Assembly (NCBI RefSeq): GCF_000003605.2
Contig: NW_003123425.1
Coordinates: 138,267-202,266, forward strand
Length of the DNA: 64,000 nucleotides
Reading direction: 5' to 3'
Source of the DNA: Saccoglossus kowalevskii
Lineage: Eukaryota > Hemichordata > Enteropneusta > Harrimaniidae
Of the stretch, positions 13,226 through 25,700 are shown piece after piece (the first letter of the stretch is position 1; each line of letters opens with the position of its first letter). The notes beneath the pieces were generated by a model. That model was not told the DNA's origin and made no database searches. It saw only the letters and a list, made by a program, of their open reading frames with translations. The position numbers and the translations under genes are program-made.

Positions 13226-14660
13226 AACGAGGACTTATAATTCGGTCTCCGTGCGTCCGTCCGGAGTCATATCTCAGAATCCCTTGGACCGATTCCGTTC
13301 ATTCTTTGCATGTGCCTAGTACTTTATGTGGGACATATGCACATGCAGTGGTTTAGTGATTTGATTCAAAATGGCCGACTGACAGCCATCTTGTTTTTTG
13401 AAAATGTTGCATTTTGGACATGCTTTGTCAGTTTTCATTCAAACTTGGTACATAAATTATACCTGTTGGGATACATGTCCATGACGATTTATTTCACAAT
13501 TGGATCAAAGATGGCCGACCGGCAGCCATCTTGTTTTTTGAAAATGTTGTATTTTGGACATGCTTTGTCAGTTTTCATTCAAATTTAGTACATAGATCAT
13601 ACATGTTAGAATACATGTCCCCGACCGTCCGTGAGTTCCCGTGTGTCCGTCCGTCCGTTCATGCGTCAGTCTGTTCAGAGTCATATTTCAGAATCCTGTG
13701 GACCGATTTCGTTCATTCTTTGCATGTGCCTAGTACCTTATGTGGGACATATGCACATGCAGTGGTTTAGTGATTTGATTCAAAATGGCCGACTGACAGC
13801 CATCTTGTTTTTTGAAAATGTTGCATTTTGGACATGCTTTGTCAGTTTTCATTCAAACTTGGTACATAAATTATACCTGTTGGGATACATGTCCATGACG
13901 ATTTATTTCACAATTGGATCAAAGATGGCCGACCGGCAGCCATCTTGTTTTTTGAAAATGTTGTATTTTGGACATGCTTTGTCAGTTTTCATTCAAATTT
14001 AGTACATAGATCATACATGTTAGAATACATGTCCCCGACCGTCCGTGAGTTCCCGAGTCTGTCCGTCCGTGTGTCCGTCCGTCCGTTCATGCGTCAGTCT
14101 GTTCAGAGTCATATTTCAGAATCCTGTGGACCGATTTCGTTCATTCTTTGCATGTGCCTAGTACCTTATGTGGGACATATGCACATGCAGTGGTTTAGTG
14201 ATTCGATTCAAAATGGCCGACTGGCAGCCATCTTGTTTTTTGAAAATGTTGTATTTTGGACATACTTTGTCAGTTGTCATTCAAACTTGGTACATAGATT
14301 ATACGTGTTAGAATACATGTCCATGACGATTTATTTTGCAATTGGATCAAAGATGGTCGACTGGCAGGCATCTTTTTTTTTTATGCTGTATCTTGGACGT
14401 ACTCTGTCAGTTTTCATTCAAATTTGGCACATACATGTACTTTATACGGTACATGTTAGGATGCATGTCCATGACAATTTGTTTCAAAATCTGGTCAAGA
14501 AGGCCGATTGACAGCCATCTGACTTTTTGGCCTTACTACTATATTTCCACAATTTATGTACCATTTTCATTAGTATTTGGCACATACATCATACATATCA
14601 GTGTGTTTCATAATCAGATCAAAGATGGCCGAATAACGGCTGTTTTTATTTTTGGCCATA
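13226..14660 (+). repeat. Tandem array of ~414-428 bp units built from ~140 bp subunits
   Basis: The landmark GTTCATTCTTTGCATGTGCC recurs at 13297, 13711 and 14139, giving spacings of 414 and 428. Each unit has a GTCCGTCCGTCC simple repeat, then two ~140-base subunits around AAAATGGCCGACTGGCAGCC (about 13370, 13510, 13784, 13924, 14213 and 14354). Two decayed subunits follow near 14500 and 14624. 13297-13620 and 13711-14034 differ at only about one position by eye, so that duplication is recent. The long open frames (up to 188 codons) follow the repeat period and are not genes. Confidence 0.9.
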
Positions 14661-15868
14661 TTACTACTACACGCAACACGTGTTTTGATGTAATCTGTTG
14701 TATACGTCACTTGGAACACAAGTTTCAAGGACACAATCGTGACAACCCCTCCGCTTTAATATGACGAGCACGAAGAGAACTTTCAAAAATTTAACGGGGA
14801 CTGTGTCATTTTCAATGACTTGTTATGCAGTAAAAGGCAGTGCGAAGTACTTAATCATGGACTTAATATATGTGCAGTGTTAGCTTGAATAGCAAGGAAT
14901 AGATATTGTAGAGGAAATGTCAAGTCATACACACAATTACAAGTACCAATATGCCCGTACATTGGCCTCAAGTACTGCCCAGTTTGATAACGTGGTTGCA
15001 CATGGATCTGACCAATGAGAGTGCAACATTTTGATAAAGGGCAATACACAGTATTATAATTCAGTTTAGCTAACTAGCATGCATCTTAATCCACAATGGG
15101 AGTGCAATCGATCTGATATTAAACAACATGAACACTGCACAGCTGAGTGGAGTTCAATATCAACAACTATATGACCGCAAGTACAGGTTTACAGCACATC
15201 AACCAGTGACGAATACCGTACATTGTGTTTGTACAAATTCCCTTTAAAGTCAGAGAAAAATAAGTTCACTTGGACAACAAAGGGGTCAAAAGACCATTGT
15301 GTTGTAATGACAGAACTTCGCAACTGTTATGAATATATGAACACCATCAATTCATCTGCTCCAATATGGTCATCAGGCATCTATCAGATTCAATACGGCG
15401 AATTAGCATCCACCTGACTCGATATGGCCAATAAGTATCTATTTGATCTAATGTGGCCAACAACCATCCCAATGAACATTTTTCCTGAAACCTATCACTC
15501 AATTGCTTTAATATTTGATATGAAATTACATTACCATGTGTTTCACTTCAATTCTCTTTTTTTTTCAGTGAAAAACTTTATGTATTAAAACTAAAAAAAT
15601 GAAATTGACCAGCTTCAATGTGTCTATATTTACAGTGATATTATCATTGATTTTCAATTTTAGCAACTAGTTTTGCAACCTTCAGATCAATATATACAAG
15701 ATGGCCAATTAACATTTATCTGGTTTATTCCATTATGGCCAACTGGAATTTATCATATACCTGGTATCGCCCGGCCTCGTAAGGCTATGGGAAGTGCACC
15801 ATCACATCAGAGCAATAATTTCCTGTATAAACCATGGTAAAATTGTACCTATAAGGTATATGATAAAA

Positions 15869-15956
15869 CCTTTATGGGCTGGGTACGGCATTTGCTGCCC
15901 TCGCAAGCTCTCGGCGCACTACTTCCGGCCGCAAAAGCCGTATCCAGTCCATAAAG
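15869..15956. repeat. Long imperfect hairpin
   Basis: CTTTATGGGCTGGGTACGGC pairs with GCCGTATCCAGTCCATAAAG (18 of 20). The stem extends inward through ATTTGCTGCC / GGCCGCAAAA, giving arms of about 31 bases around a CG-rich loop. Probably a foldback transposon remnant. Confidence 0.7.
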
Positions 15957-16427
15957 ATTATTATCCGATCCAGTATGGCTAGCTAACATTTATCTAATTC
16001 AATATGACATTGTATTTATCTGACCCCGTATCATGACCAATTATTGATTTAGTTCAATTTGGCTTTTATCTGAATGCATTACTTTATCGAATGACACATA
16101 ATAGCGAACAACAATAGAGCTTATAGTTGTGCTGGCCATGTGCATATCGTTTTCCAGTTCGAGTACTGAACAAAAAAGTGTATTCATCACACAACTATGT
16201 TGCAAGAATAGTGGGTAAACATATATTAAGAATGGACTCTTACTTATGTCTTTTGAATCATAGCAAGCATATATTTATTAACGAATTAAACTGTATACAA
16301 ATGTTAGGAATACTCCAATCTTTTGGTAGATTACGTTATGAAAGTTGTAAGGCATATTTAACTTTAGAGATACTACTGATAGATTTCTTGATAACAAATC
16401 CCGAAAGGTGATGATTTGGGTGGGAGT

Positions 16428-16433
16428 TTTATT
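16428..16433 (-). terminator. Candidate polyadenylation signal of cadherin gene
   Basis: TTTATT on + reads AATAAA on the minus strand, about 190 bases past the cadherin stop codon. A second one is at 16274-16279. Confidence 0.4.
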
Positions 16434-16620
16434 GAATGCTTTAGTTTAAACCTAATCGGTAATACATATTAGTACTCTATCAACTAGAAATGATTTACTG
16501 AGTATGAATTACAATGATAAGATGCCATGTATAATTGACATTTTAACTAATGTATGATTCTTGCAGAACTGGTGCTATAGTCAGGATATGTTGTGGTCTT
16601 GTGGGTTTCGCTGTATCAGT

Positions 16621-16727
16621 TCACAATAGTGTGTCACCATCACCCAGATCTTGAACCACTTCAGAATTTTCAATGCCGTTTTCTTCATCTTTTTTGTGGG
16701 TACGGGAAATTGTTGCATAGACAGGTA
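16621..16727 (-). CDS. Cadherin gene last exon: C-terminal tail
   Basis: After the acceptor cttttgcag the only open phase-compatible frame completes a Val codon, then reads PVYATISRTHKKDEENGIEN and ends GDGDTLL before TGA. It has an YATI tyrosine motif and an acidic end, with no similarity to the classic catenin-binding region. Confidence 0.8.
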
Positions 16728-19700
16728 CTGCAAAAGGAGATGTTCAACATATTATGTCGCCGGTTTAGATGGAGGATGTATGTAGGAATTAATACGCCAA
16801 TGTAGCATAAGTATGTGTTCATGTGAAGACGATTAAATCAACTAGACAAGTATTTTATTCTACCAGACCATATACAGACAGGGTTTAGCCAAATACGACT
16901 TTCAGGAAGAGTACTTACCATCCTCCTGCACATAACCAGAATTGTCATATGTCACTACACTCTGTGTGAACTGGGTGCCATTTGTATTTGTATCACCAGG
17001 GACTGCATACTCTTGATTTTTACTTGTCTGTTTACACTGACATTTCACAATAAGTATGAATAACAGGATTGCTGCAATGCCTAACATCACACACCCAACT
17101 ATGATTCCTGTTGTGCGGGAGCTATCATTTGGGACTAAATTGTTGCATGTACTTCCTTGCCAGTCACTGCTACATTTACATTTGTACCCATCACCAGTAA
17201 TACTGCACTCCCCGTCATGTTGACACGGATTTGGTTCACATGGATCTTGATCACGACATTTGATTCCCATCCAACCTGCTTTACAAGCACATTCATACCC
17301 TCCATCTGTACGGCTACACACTCCTTCATTCTCACAGGGAGAGCTGCTGCAGTAGTCGAACATCTCGCATTTGTCGCCATAATACGATAAGGTGCAAGTA
17401 CACAAGAATGTACCTCCCCCGGCCTTACAGGTACCCCCATTGTAACATGGGTTCGGTGCACACAGATCATTCTGATCACATACCTCACCCTCAAAGCCGT
17501 ATCGACAGTGGCAGTTGTATTTACCCTCAGCATCTGGTGTGCAGGTTGCTCCATTCATGCATGGCATGGAGGCGCATTCATTCACTATGTCACAGTGTTT
17601 GCCAACATGGCCATCATCACAATCGCATTCATAGTCATACATCATGAAATCTCTACATGTCCCAGCATTGCATGGTTTGTTTTTGTAGCAGATACTTTCA
17701 TACTGGCATAAGTTTCCAAGATAACTTTCTGTACAGTCGCACATTACATCGCCATCATTACATGTTCCCTCATTTAGACACGGGTCATCGTCACATGGAT
17801 CAACAGGTGTGCACCCTTTGTCTCCAGCATTCATTCCAGGAGGACAGGTACAGTTATACATATCACCAATTTCTAAACAGATTTCTGAATCATCACACGT
17901 GTTATTTGTGCAAGGCGTTGTACAGCCTTGCATCAGTTCGGTTGGTTCTCCTGCTACTTTTCCAATGGTTTCACCAAAGCCAATGTAAGATTTGCCAAAT
18001 CGGGCATCTTTCATGCATCCTATGAAATCACCATGGATCACCCCAGTAGACATGTCATATCTTGCTCCTATGACAACTCCCGATGATTTGTCAACCTCGA
18101 GGTCAGTGTAATCACCAGCACTGCCTTCAACACGTCGACATCCACTACCATTGTCAAGAATAATCTTGAAATATGAGCGTGCGCGATGTACAACTACAGT
18201 GTGCCACGTGTTATCATTCACTAATATACTATCCAATGACAGTTGGTGTTCTCCGTCACCAAGGTCATACTTAACTGTGACATATCCATTCATCAGTTCT
18301 ATGAATATGTACTCTAAACCTTCTCGCATTTCAGCAGATCTGATATGCCCCAACGTAGCATCGCTCTGCTTTGTACGAAAGGTAACTTGATAGTCTGATA
18401 TTCTGGAATTGGCTACACCATCCTCTAAAGTGTATTGTACGTAGCTTCCGTCTCCAAATGTGTACTCAGGCGTAATCTCGTCACAACTATCACCATGGTA
18501 ACCAAGCTGACACACGCATCTGTGTGAAGATCCAGCTGCCATACATTCTCCATTCATACATATGGGATTAGACTTGTCGTCATAACAATGATGGTCTGTA
18601 GACGTGCATCCATTTTCACTATTCATCTGAAATGCAGGATTTCCTAAATGATATAGATTTCCATCAATGTCAATTGCTCCAATGCACCCGTTAAAACCAT
18701 CAGTCATTTCTGTTGGATACGCATAGCTACTGTCTATGCCTCCGACTTGCAAAGGTGTATTCAAGTACAGATTCCTAGAACGATAACAGGAACATTTGAT
18801 TACAAATTAGTAACAGATTGCCCTCACACTTATCAGCAATACAACAGCATAGCAGATCCTAACTTTTGACCCAATTTCGTTTTCAATCCGTGATCAAGTC
18901 TGAGCACGCAGAAAACATCATTATATTTTCTCTAAACGTTTTAGTTAGGCCACACTGATTTAATTTTATGGATGACATCCTCTGGAGACCCCAAAACCAA
19001 TGCGAGAGGGCAAAAAAAAAAAACCTGCCAAAAAAAAAAAAATGCTTCTAAAACCACAGGACTACGAAGCTGGTATTACGAATTGAACCACAGAACACAA
19101 TGTATCAAAAAACAACAAGAAGTCTTTATTTGTAGGAGGCACATGTTGATATACACATCTCGTACTGTATTACTGTCACAGGTATAACCATTTCAGACAA
19201 GCTCTAGTACATGTAGTCATTATGAAGTACCTTCAGTCAAAACACTGCATTCAAGGTACAACATGAACATCATTTTCAGTACAAGTCAAGGCGGAATGTA
19301 CATATCACTACTTTATGACAATAACTAAAAGAACATTGCAATGATACAGAAATGTCCTTGCTTACTCCTCTCTACACAGTAGGGGTTAGCTTTAACCAAT
19401 CTCTCGTATAGCTGTGTAAACGTCACAACTCCCTGGCCGACGTCAATTGCGTACCAGTCTACAACAATCCCTCAGTTTTTTCTCTGAACTTTTATGCTCA
19501 CGTATTCCCGGCAACGCAATACGCATATGCAGAAGATCATTTACGACAAAATTGGCACGTTTTAAGATAGTCCAAAAAGAGTTTAACGACAAGCCGGCGC
19601 TTTGCGACGATATAAGTCGGCAAGTTCCGGACAGAAAACCGATCTGTGGAGGCTCGTCGTCGGAGATTTTTTTTTTTTTTTTTGAGAACAGGCGAAAACT

Positions 19701-22700
19701 AATGCGCGCGTGGATGTCATCCATAAAATTAAGTCGGTGTAGCCTTAGTAAAAAAAAACTTACATGTTTGTTTCGTCCAAAATCCCATTGATTCGACAAG
19801 TTGACGTATCTTCTTCCCGGTAAGTTGGATATTCCATGACAGATGAAGAAATACAGAAGTTAACCATTAGTTCAATTTCAGATCCACTTTTCAAGATTGT
19901 GATGAGGTGCCATCTTCCATCACTAAGCTTAGACGATTCAGTGAGTTCCAAGTCTAGGGATTGTGATCCAACACGAATACTCAGCTTTGGTCGTCCCTTG
20001 ACCAGTCTCAAAGCTATGTAGTCACCTTCGTCAGTAGTCATCGGACCATTATAAAAAATCAATCCATTTTCCCTTGATGTCAGAAACTGTATACGTATAA
20101 CGGAATCCTGGCAGATCTCCATAGCATCATACCAGGCGTAGCTATTTCCTGAAAAACTTCTTTTTGTGCTTTGGCACCTTGGGGACGAGTAACCTTCTGG
20201 GCATGCGCATCTGTAACCGCCTTCAGGCGTCGGAAAACATGTTCCACCATTGAAGCAAGGATTCATATCACAAGAGACTTCCACGCACGACTTGGCTTTA
20301 CACTCGCATACCGCAGTCTGCTTCACAGTGAAGGGAACGGACAAGGACACGTTCTTAGCACCCATTAACACTTGACTGGTTTCTAAAGAAGATACGACGG
20401 AGCATGACTGTCCAGGACAAGTGGACTCGTCTTGGCATGGGTTGACAGTCACACTCTGGATGACGATACCAACATCTTCTTCAATCTGAAAAGTCAAATT
20501 ATTATTATTATAGACTAAGTGTACAAATTACAAAGTATCACAATGAAATGTACACAAATAAATTGGCATGACAAAAACAAAAACAATACGTATTTACCGA
20601 ATAAATATAATTTATAATAGTAATCTCACAGCTCAGAACAATAATTGATACAATATGTTTTGATTGCCCATTACGTGTTCCCAAGTTATGCGTAAAATCA
20701 ACAGGACAAACAAATGTCATGATAGCGTCGTAGTCACGTCAAAAGATTTCGTGGATCTATTGGACAAATTAAAGCGAAAGTATTTTGGGTATTTTCGCAC
20801 TTAATACATGTGCTATACAAATTTTATGAGGGTCAATTTTGATGACGTAATATTTTGGGTATTTTCGCACTTAATACATGTGCTATACAAATTGTATGAG
20901 GGTCAATTTTGATGACGTAATATTTTGGGTATTTCCGCACTTAATACATGTGCTATACAAATTTTATGAAGGTCAATTTTGATGACGTAATATTTTGGGT
21001 ATTTCTGTACTTAGTACATGTGCTATACAAATTTGTTGAGGGTCAATTTCGATGACGTAACGCCATATTTCTTTCTGAAAGATCGACATTTCGAACTATA
21101 AAAAATAAAGAAATTTCAAAATAATTTCGATTTTTGCGGCAGACGTTCGGTCCGCGCTCTTCAGGCAATACGAGAGATTTCACAGTGAAACGAAAATAGT
21201 CTATTTTTGACGTTTTTTCTGTATAACCCCTGGAGTTACGAAACAGTAGATCTCAACAACTGCATATGTCGGTGTAATGATTTCACTACTTCACATTTAT
21301 AATATTAGCTTATGTGTATAAAAACCCATGACAAAATACCAAATAGAATTAACTGAGTTTTGTTTTGACAGACACTAAATTCCATTCCGAGGCTCAAAGG
21401 AATACAAAACGGGATACTTAAAATACGCCCTCTAGCGACGAACATTTTCTGACATGTTAATGTGGGGGCGCCTTTCACTGTGTCGATGATGTTTGTCCGT
21501 AAATTAAATATAATGTTAATATTTTAGATAATTATTACGTTCTAAATAATATGCATATTGTCACGATCGTTATCCGTTAACAAAAGGCGCGACTACATAA
21601 TAATATCGTTTCATTTCAATAAATAAAAAAATAGCTTGCACCTACCTGATTTTTGTTTTTACCTAAGATGGCTTCCGAGGCTGTTGCTTGGTAACCATGT
21701 ACGCTGTAACTGACATCAAACAGGTTGTCAGAGGTCAGCATCACTCCGACCTCGTTATCTGAGTCAGTTCGAACATTTTGGACACCAATAATATAGACTG
21801 AGTTGCTGTGAACTTTGAAAATGTTCGCCAGTGAGGCGACAAATCTCCCCGCTTGTCCTGCTACCAGAAAGTGTTCTGCCGAACCCTCTAGTCGAGTTGT
21901 TGTTGTCTGGGTTACAATGTCCTCGAAGAAATATTTCACGTTGATTTCTGCTGTGCAGTTTTCAGTTGGGTGGATGTCATCTGACACTTCAACGGTGAGC
22001 TGATATACGCCCTCTGGAGTTTTGTCTTCGATTATAATGTTTCCAGTACCTGTCTCCACCTGTATTAGTGTATAGGTATAATGCTCACTGTATGTATTTC
22101 ATTAATGAAAAAGGCAATTTCTGCTCAGATGGCGCATTTTTTTTCATACCATGCGGGTTTATGTGACGTGGTGCTCTCACTCTCGCCTGATTAGTGGGTG
22201 GAGTAATTTGTAAATACACGAAAAGATGAAGTGGAGTACTGTGAGTAAGATGTTCTTTTACTGTATTCACCACAGTCAGCAAGGGAATAGATACATCGGG
22301 GGGGGTATTCACCTTGATTTTGGAGAGCTTTTTGCCTCCCTAATTGGGGTCATAGCATCGGCGCATACCTGCCTACTACAGCGATGGAAGTCCCTCGGGA
22401 GATGCATATTCCCACCACCGAAAGTTTCTACTAAATGGCACTGCTCTACACGATGCCCCTCAACACATTTTCGAAATGTTGTTTTCATTGTCAACAGTTT
22501 ATGAAAGTACTAGTATTCGCAAATTCTGATGTTCCCTAGAGTGGGTTTAATGATCAAGGGCAGGACGGTAGACATTCATTTCACCTCAGTGATCACACTC
22601 AAGGCGATATGTACCAGTTTCGGGTCAAATATACATTTCATAAAATGTTGTATCACGCATACCTGAAAATAATCCGTTTCCGTGAGCAGATTAAATGTCT

Positions 22701-25700
22701 TGTCCCCGCTAACTTTGTCGTCTGGGTCATTACAAAATATTTTGCCTACAAAGCCATCTTTTTGGGATCGGCCGCGATATTGGTATACCGTAGCTTCCAA
22801 GTGGCCAGGGCTATGAGGATTATCGTTCATATCGTCTATCACAACGGTGACAGTGCTCGTTTCTGTCATGTTCCCGCTGTCTGTGATCGTGATCGGTAAA
22901 TAGTAAAATGCCTGTTCCTCACGGTCGAAAGTCGTGTTAGTCGTCGTTATATTTGCAGTTTCTGTAAAAGACAGTACGGGTATCGTTATTATATTATAAA
23001 CAATATCCAAATTACTCTGTTTTATCTTCGGAAAAACGAATTCTATCATTTGTTGGGTCCTATGTTATACTTTTAATAAGCATAATACAATTCCTTTGAT
23101 GCCTCTCACGATGTATATCTCTCATTCATTGGATGACAAGTTATTGGAAATAGAAAATGTTCATATTTGTTTGCAACACAAGAAACAGTATGCGTTTGAA
23201 ATATATACGTGAACACTATAATGATAAGTATGCAATAAGTCGCTGTACCAAAAACTCCGGGCGCATCTGTCCGAGCAATATGCATTCAAATATATATATA
23301 TTTATTAAACAGGGGTAGAAATGGTACCAATTTGTTTTCTTATACATTTTGAAACATATAAAAACGTTTCCTCAAACTTAGAATAATCACTGTACCCAAT
23401 TAAATAAAACGAATTTCGCCGGGATGTCACTCCAATGAGAGTTTACAAAATTAAATCAGACTAGCACTGCTGTGTTTTAAACGATGTATGTCTTTGGGTG
23501 TACTGGTACTCCATAAAAATTTCACGTATGAAAAACTGAAAAAATAAATGCATGTCGCAAAAAGCAGCAACCTCTCCGGTTTCTGTCGGAGCATGTAAAA
23601 ATGTGTATAGATAGTGACCATTGTGCGTTGAACATATTTTAATAATCATACCACCATCTCCATTTTCCAGAAGAGTAAAACGATCATTTTCATCGGAAAG
23701 CGTGAAGCTAAATGGCCAACCATGATCTACATCGGCATCAATAGCTCTGATAGTAATGACAAACTGCTGAGTTGCCACATTTTCTTTTATCAAGGCGTTG
23801 CGAGAGTGTTCATCCAATGTAGGAGCATTGTCATTGATGTCTGTGACATTGATTGTACATAACGTTGTCCCAGTCCTTGGAGGAGAGCCTGGAATGATGA
23901 CGAGAAACCGATTACATAATGCAAATATATAAAATTAAGTAAGCATACACGCGCCAAATACACAATTAATGCAATGTGTCCTCTAATTTGTAGTCTGACA
24001 GTCTGACGTGGCGGCCGATAGTTACTGCGCCCTCACCGACGGATTCACTATAGTTTGCGTCAAAGTGAATCCATCGGCGAGGGCGCAATAGCTATCGCGG
24101 GCCATGTTAGGCTACCCAATTTGTTACTCTATACGTTCTTTGATACCTCTTCCGCCGTTACTCGATAAGCGATCCTAGATGTAACCAGCCTCGTTATGGT
24201 CTCAACCCGATGTTTTAATGGAAATAAAAACGTTCGGTTTTATGCATCTTACAACGGCACAGCTGCAACAGCTACAGTCGTAAATAATTGCCATCAACTC
24301 ACCATGATCTACGGCAAAAATTGTTAAATTGTATTGTTCTTTTTCTTCTCTGTCCAGACTTCCACTGAGAGTAATCACACCAGTCATACCATCGATATCA
24401 AATATTTCACTGTTTTCAGAAATCATGTATCTAATAAAATAAAAAGAAACATTGAAGTTTGTATCTATTGTAGAAGTACATGCTCCATACATCGATGATC
24501 AATTTCCTGTATATAAGAGTATGTTACATTTGTATGAAAAACGTCCGTCGTTTCTAGGCGATTTTACAAAATTTTGGATAGCGCATATTTTAGGCAAGCA
24601 CGTCTTAATGAATAGCATACTCACGTTATATTAGAATTGTCACCAACACGGTCGGAATCAGTCGCAACCACAGTGCCGATGTATTCTTCCGTCCCTGCAT
24701 TTTCCTCGGAAGCAAATTGGTAATTAAGTTCGGCAAACTCCGGGTCATAAAGATTAGCATCGACGAGTCTCAGTATTAATGAACTATCAGATTCAAATAT
24801 GCCATCACTTACTTTCAAAGTTAGGTTGTATTGTTCAGGATCGGTGCTGATATTGAGGCTCTTTAAGTAAAAATAAAGAGTTATTAAATACCTTTAATAT
24901 GTACCGTCATATTATAAATCGCGCCCCCTAGTGACGAAGCGCTTTTATGACGTCAATGGTGACATGAAAGCTGTTCAAAGTGTCGATATCATTTTTATCT
25001 GTAGTGTCCATCAAATTTTGAAGATTATGTTTTTTCAGAGATTCTAATGTATTCTAGATGACTAATGACGACAAAACCAACTACAGTGATCGACTTCAAC
25101 GACATCGCCTTCACCCATACACGTAATTTTGGCATCAAAAATAACCCCGTCACTAGAGGGCGCGATTTTTAGGAATGGAAAATGGAATAACTATAGTGCA
25201 GATACTTCATATTAGTACTACATTTGCAGATAGCAGGATTTATATGCTTTAGGTGTCGAATGAATACGTATTGTTATCAGTCATTACAATATATAAAAGT
25301 GTGATATTGAAAATCGCCAAAATTAAAATTGATCTAACTATTGCTACACTGGACTCACTCGTGTTAGCTTCACAGTTGCTGTGTTCATAACTGGTCCGGC
25401 CTCAATATCAAAATGACTAGTACTGTCACCATTCACTATAAAAAATGTGACATTTTTATTGACGTCATTATCCATCGCTGACACGACATATACGTCATCC
25501 CCAGCAACCATATTTTCATAAAGCTCGGCGTAATACAGATCGTTAGTAAACCGTGGGGTCTCGTCATTGATATCTGATAGAAAGATTGTTGCAGTGGCAC
25601 TACCTGGCAAAAAAAGAAAAGCATCTGATAAACGAACTGTGATGGCGCATTACTTTTCTCTGTCGTATAGATTGCGGCTGCGCGCCAACAAGAGCTGTTG

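Larger units (their letters stand above)
14661..16560. other. Gene-poor stretch with decayed minisatellite
   Basis: Degenerate copies of a ~30-36 base unit like ATCTGATTCAATATGGCCAA occur at about 15345-15475, 15687-15755 and 15955-16070. A long hairpin lies at 15869-15956. No exon recognised. Confidence 0.5.

Noticed and set aside
13310-14764. Overlapping open frames of 92-188 codons
   Set aside because: They track the period of the tandem repeat, repeat the same peptide, and have no recognisable domain or splice context.
16127-16411. 94-codon + frame upstream of the cadherin 3' end
   Set aside because: No domain or signal peptide, and it overlaps the expected cadherin 3' UTR on the other strand.
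17135-18390. Several 60-139 codon frames on both strands inside cadherin exon 11
   Set aside because: Shadows of the EGF/LamG coding frame; their Cys/His-rich composition comes from the real frame.
19443-19799. Two antiparallel ~115-codon frames
   Set aside because: Inside the TIR element of the cadherin intron; one includes a homopolymer-coded Phe/Lys run and neither looks conserved.
20781-21060. CRISPR-like regular spacing
   Set aside because: Units are directly adjacent 70-base repeats without unique spacers, in an animal gene intron: a minisatellite.
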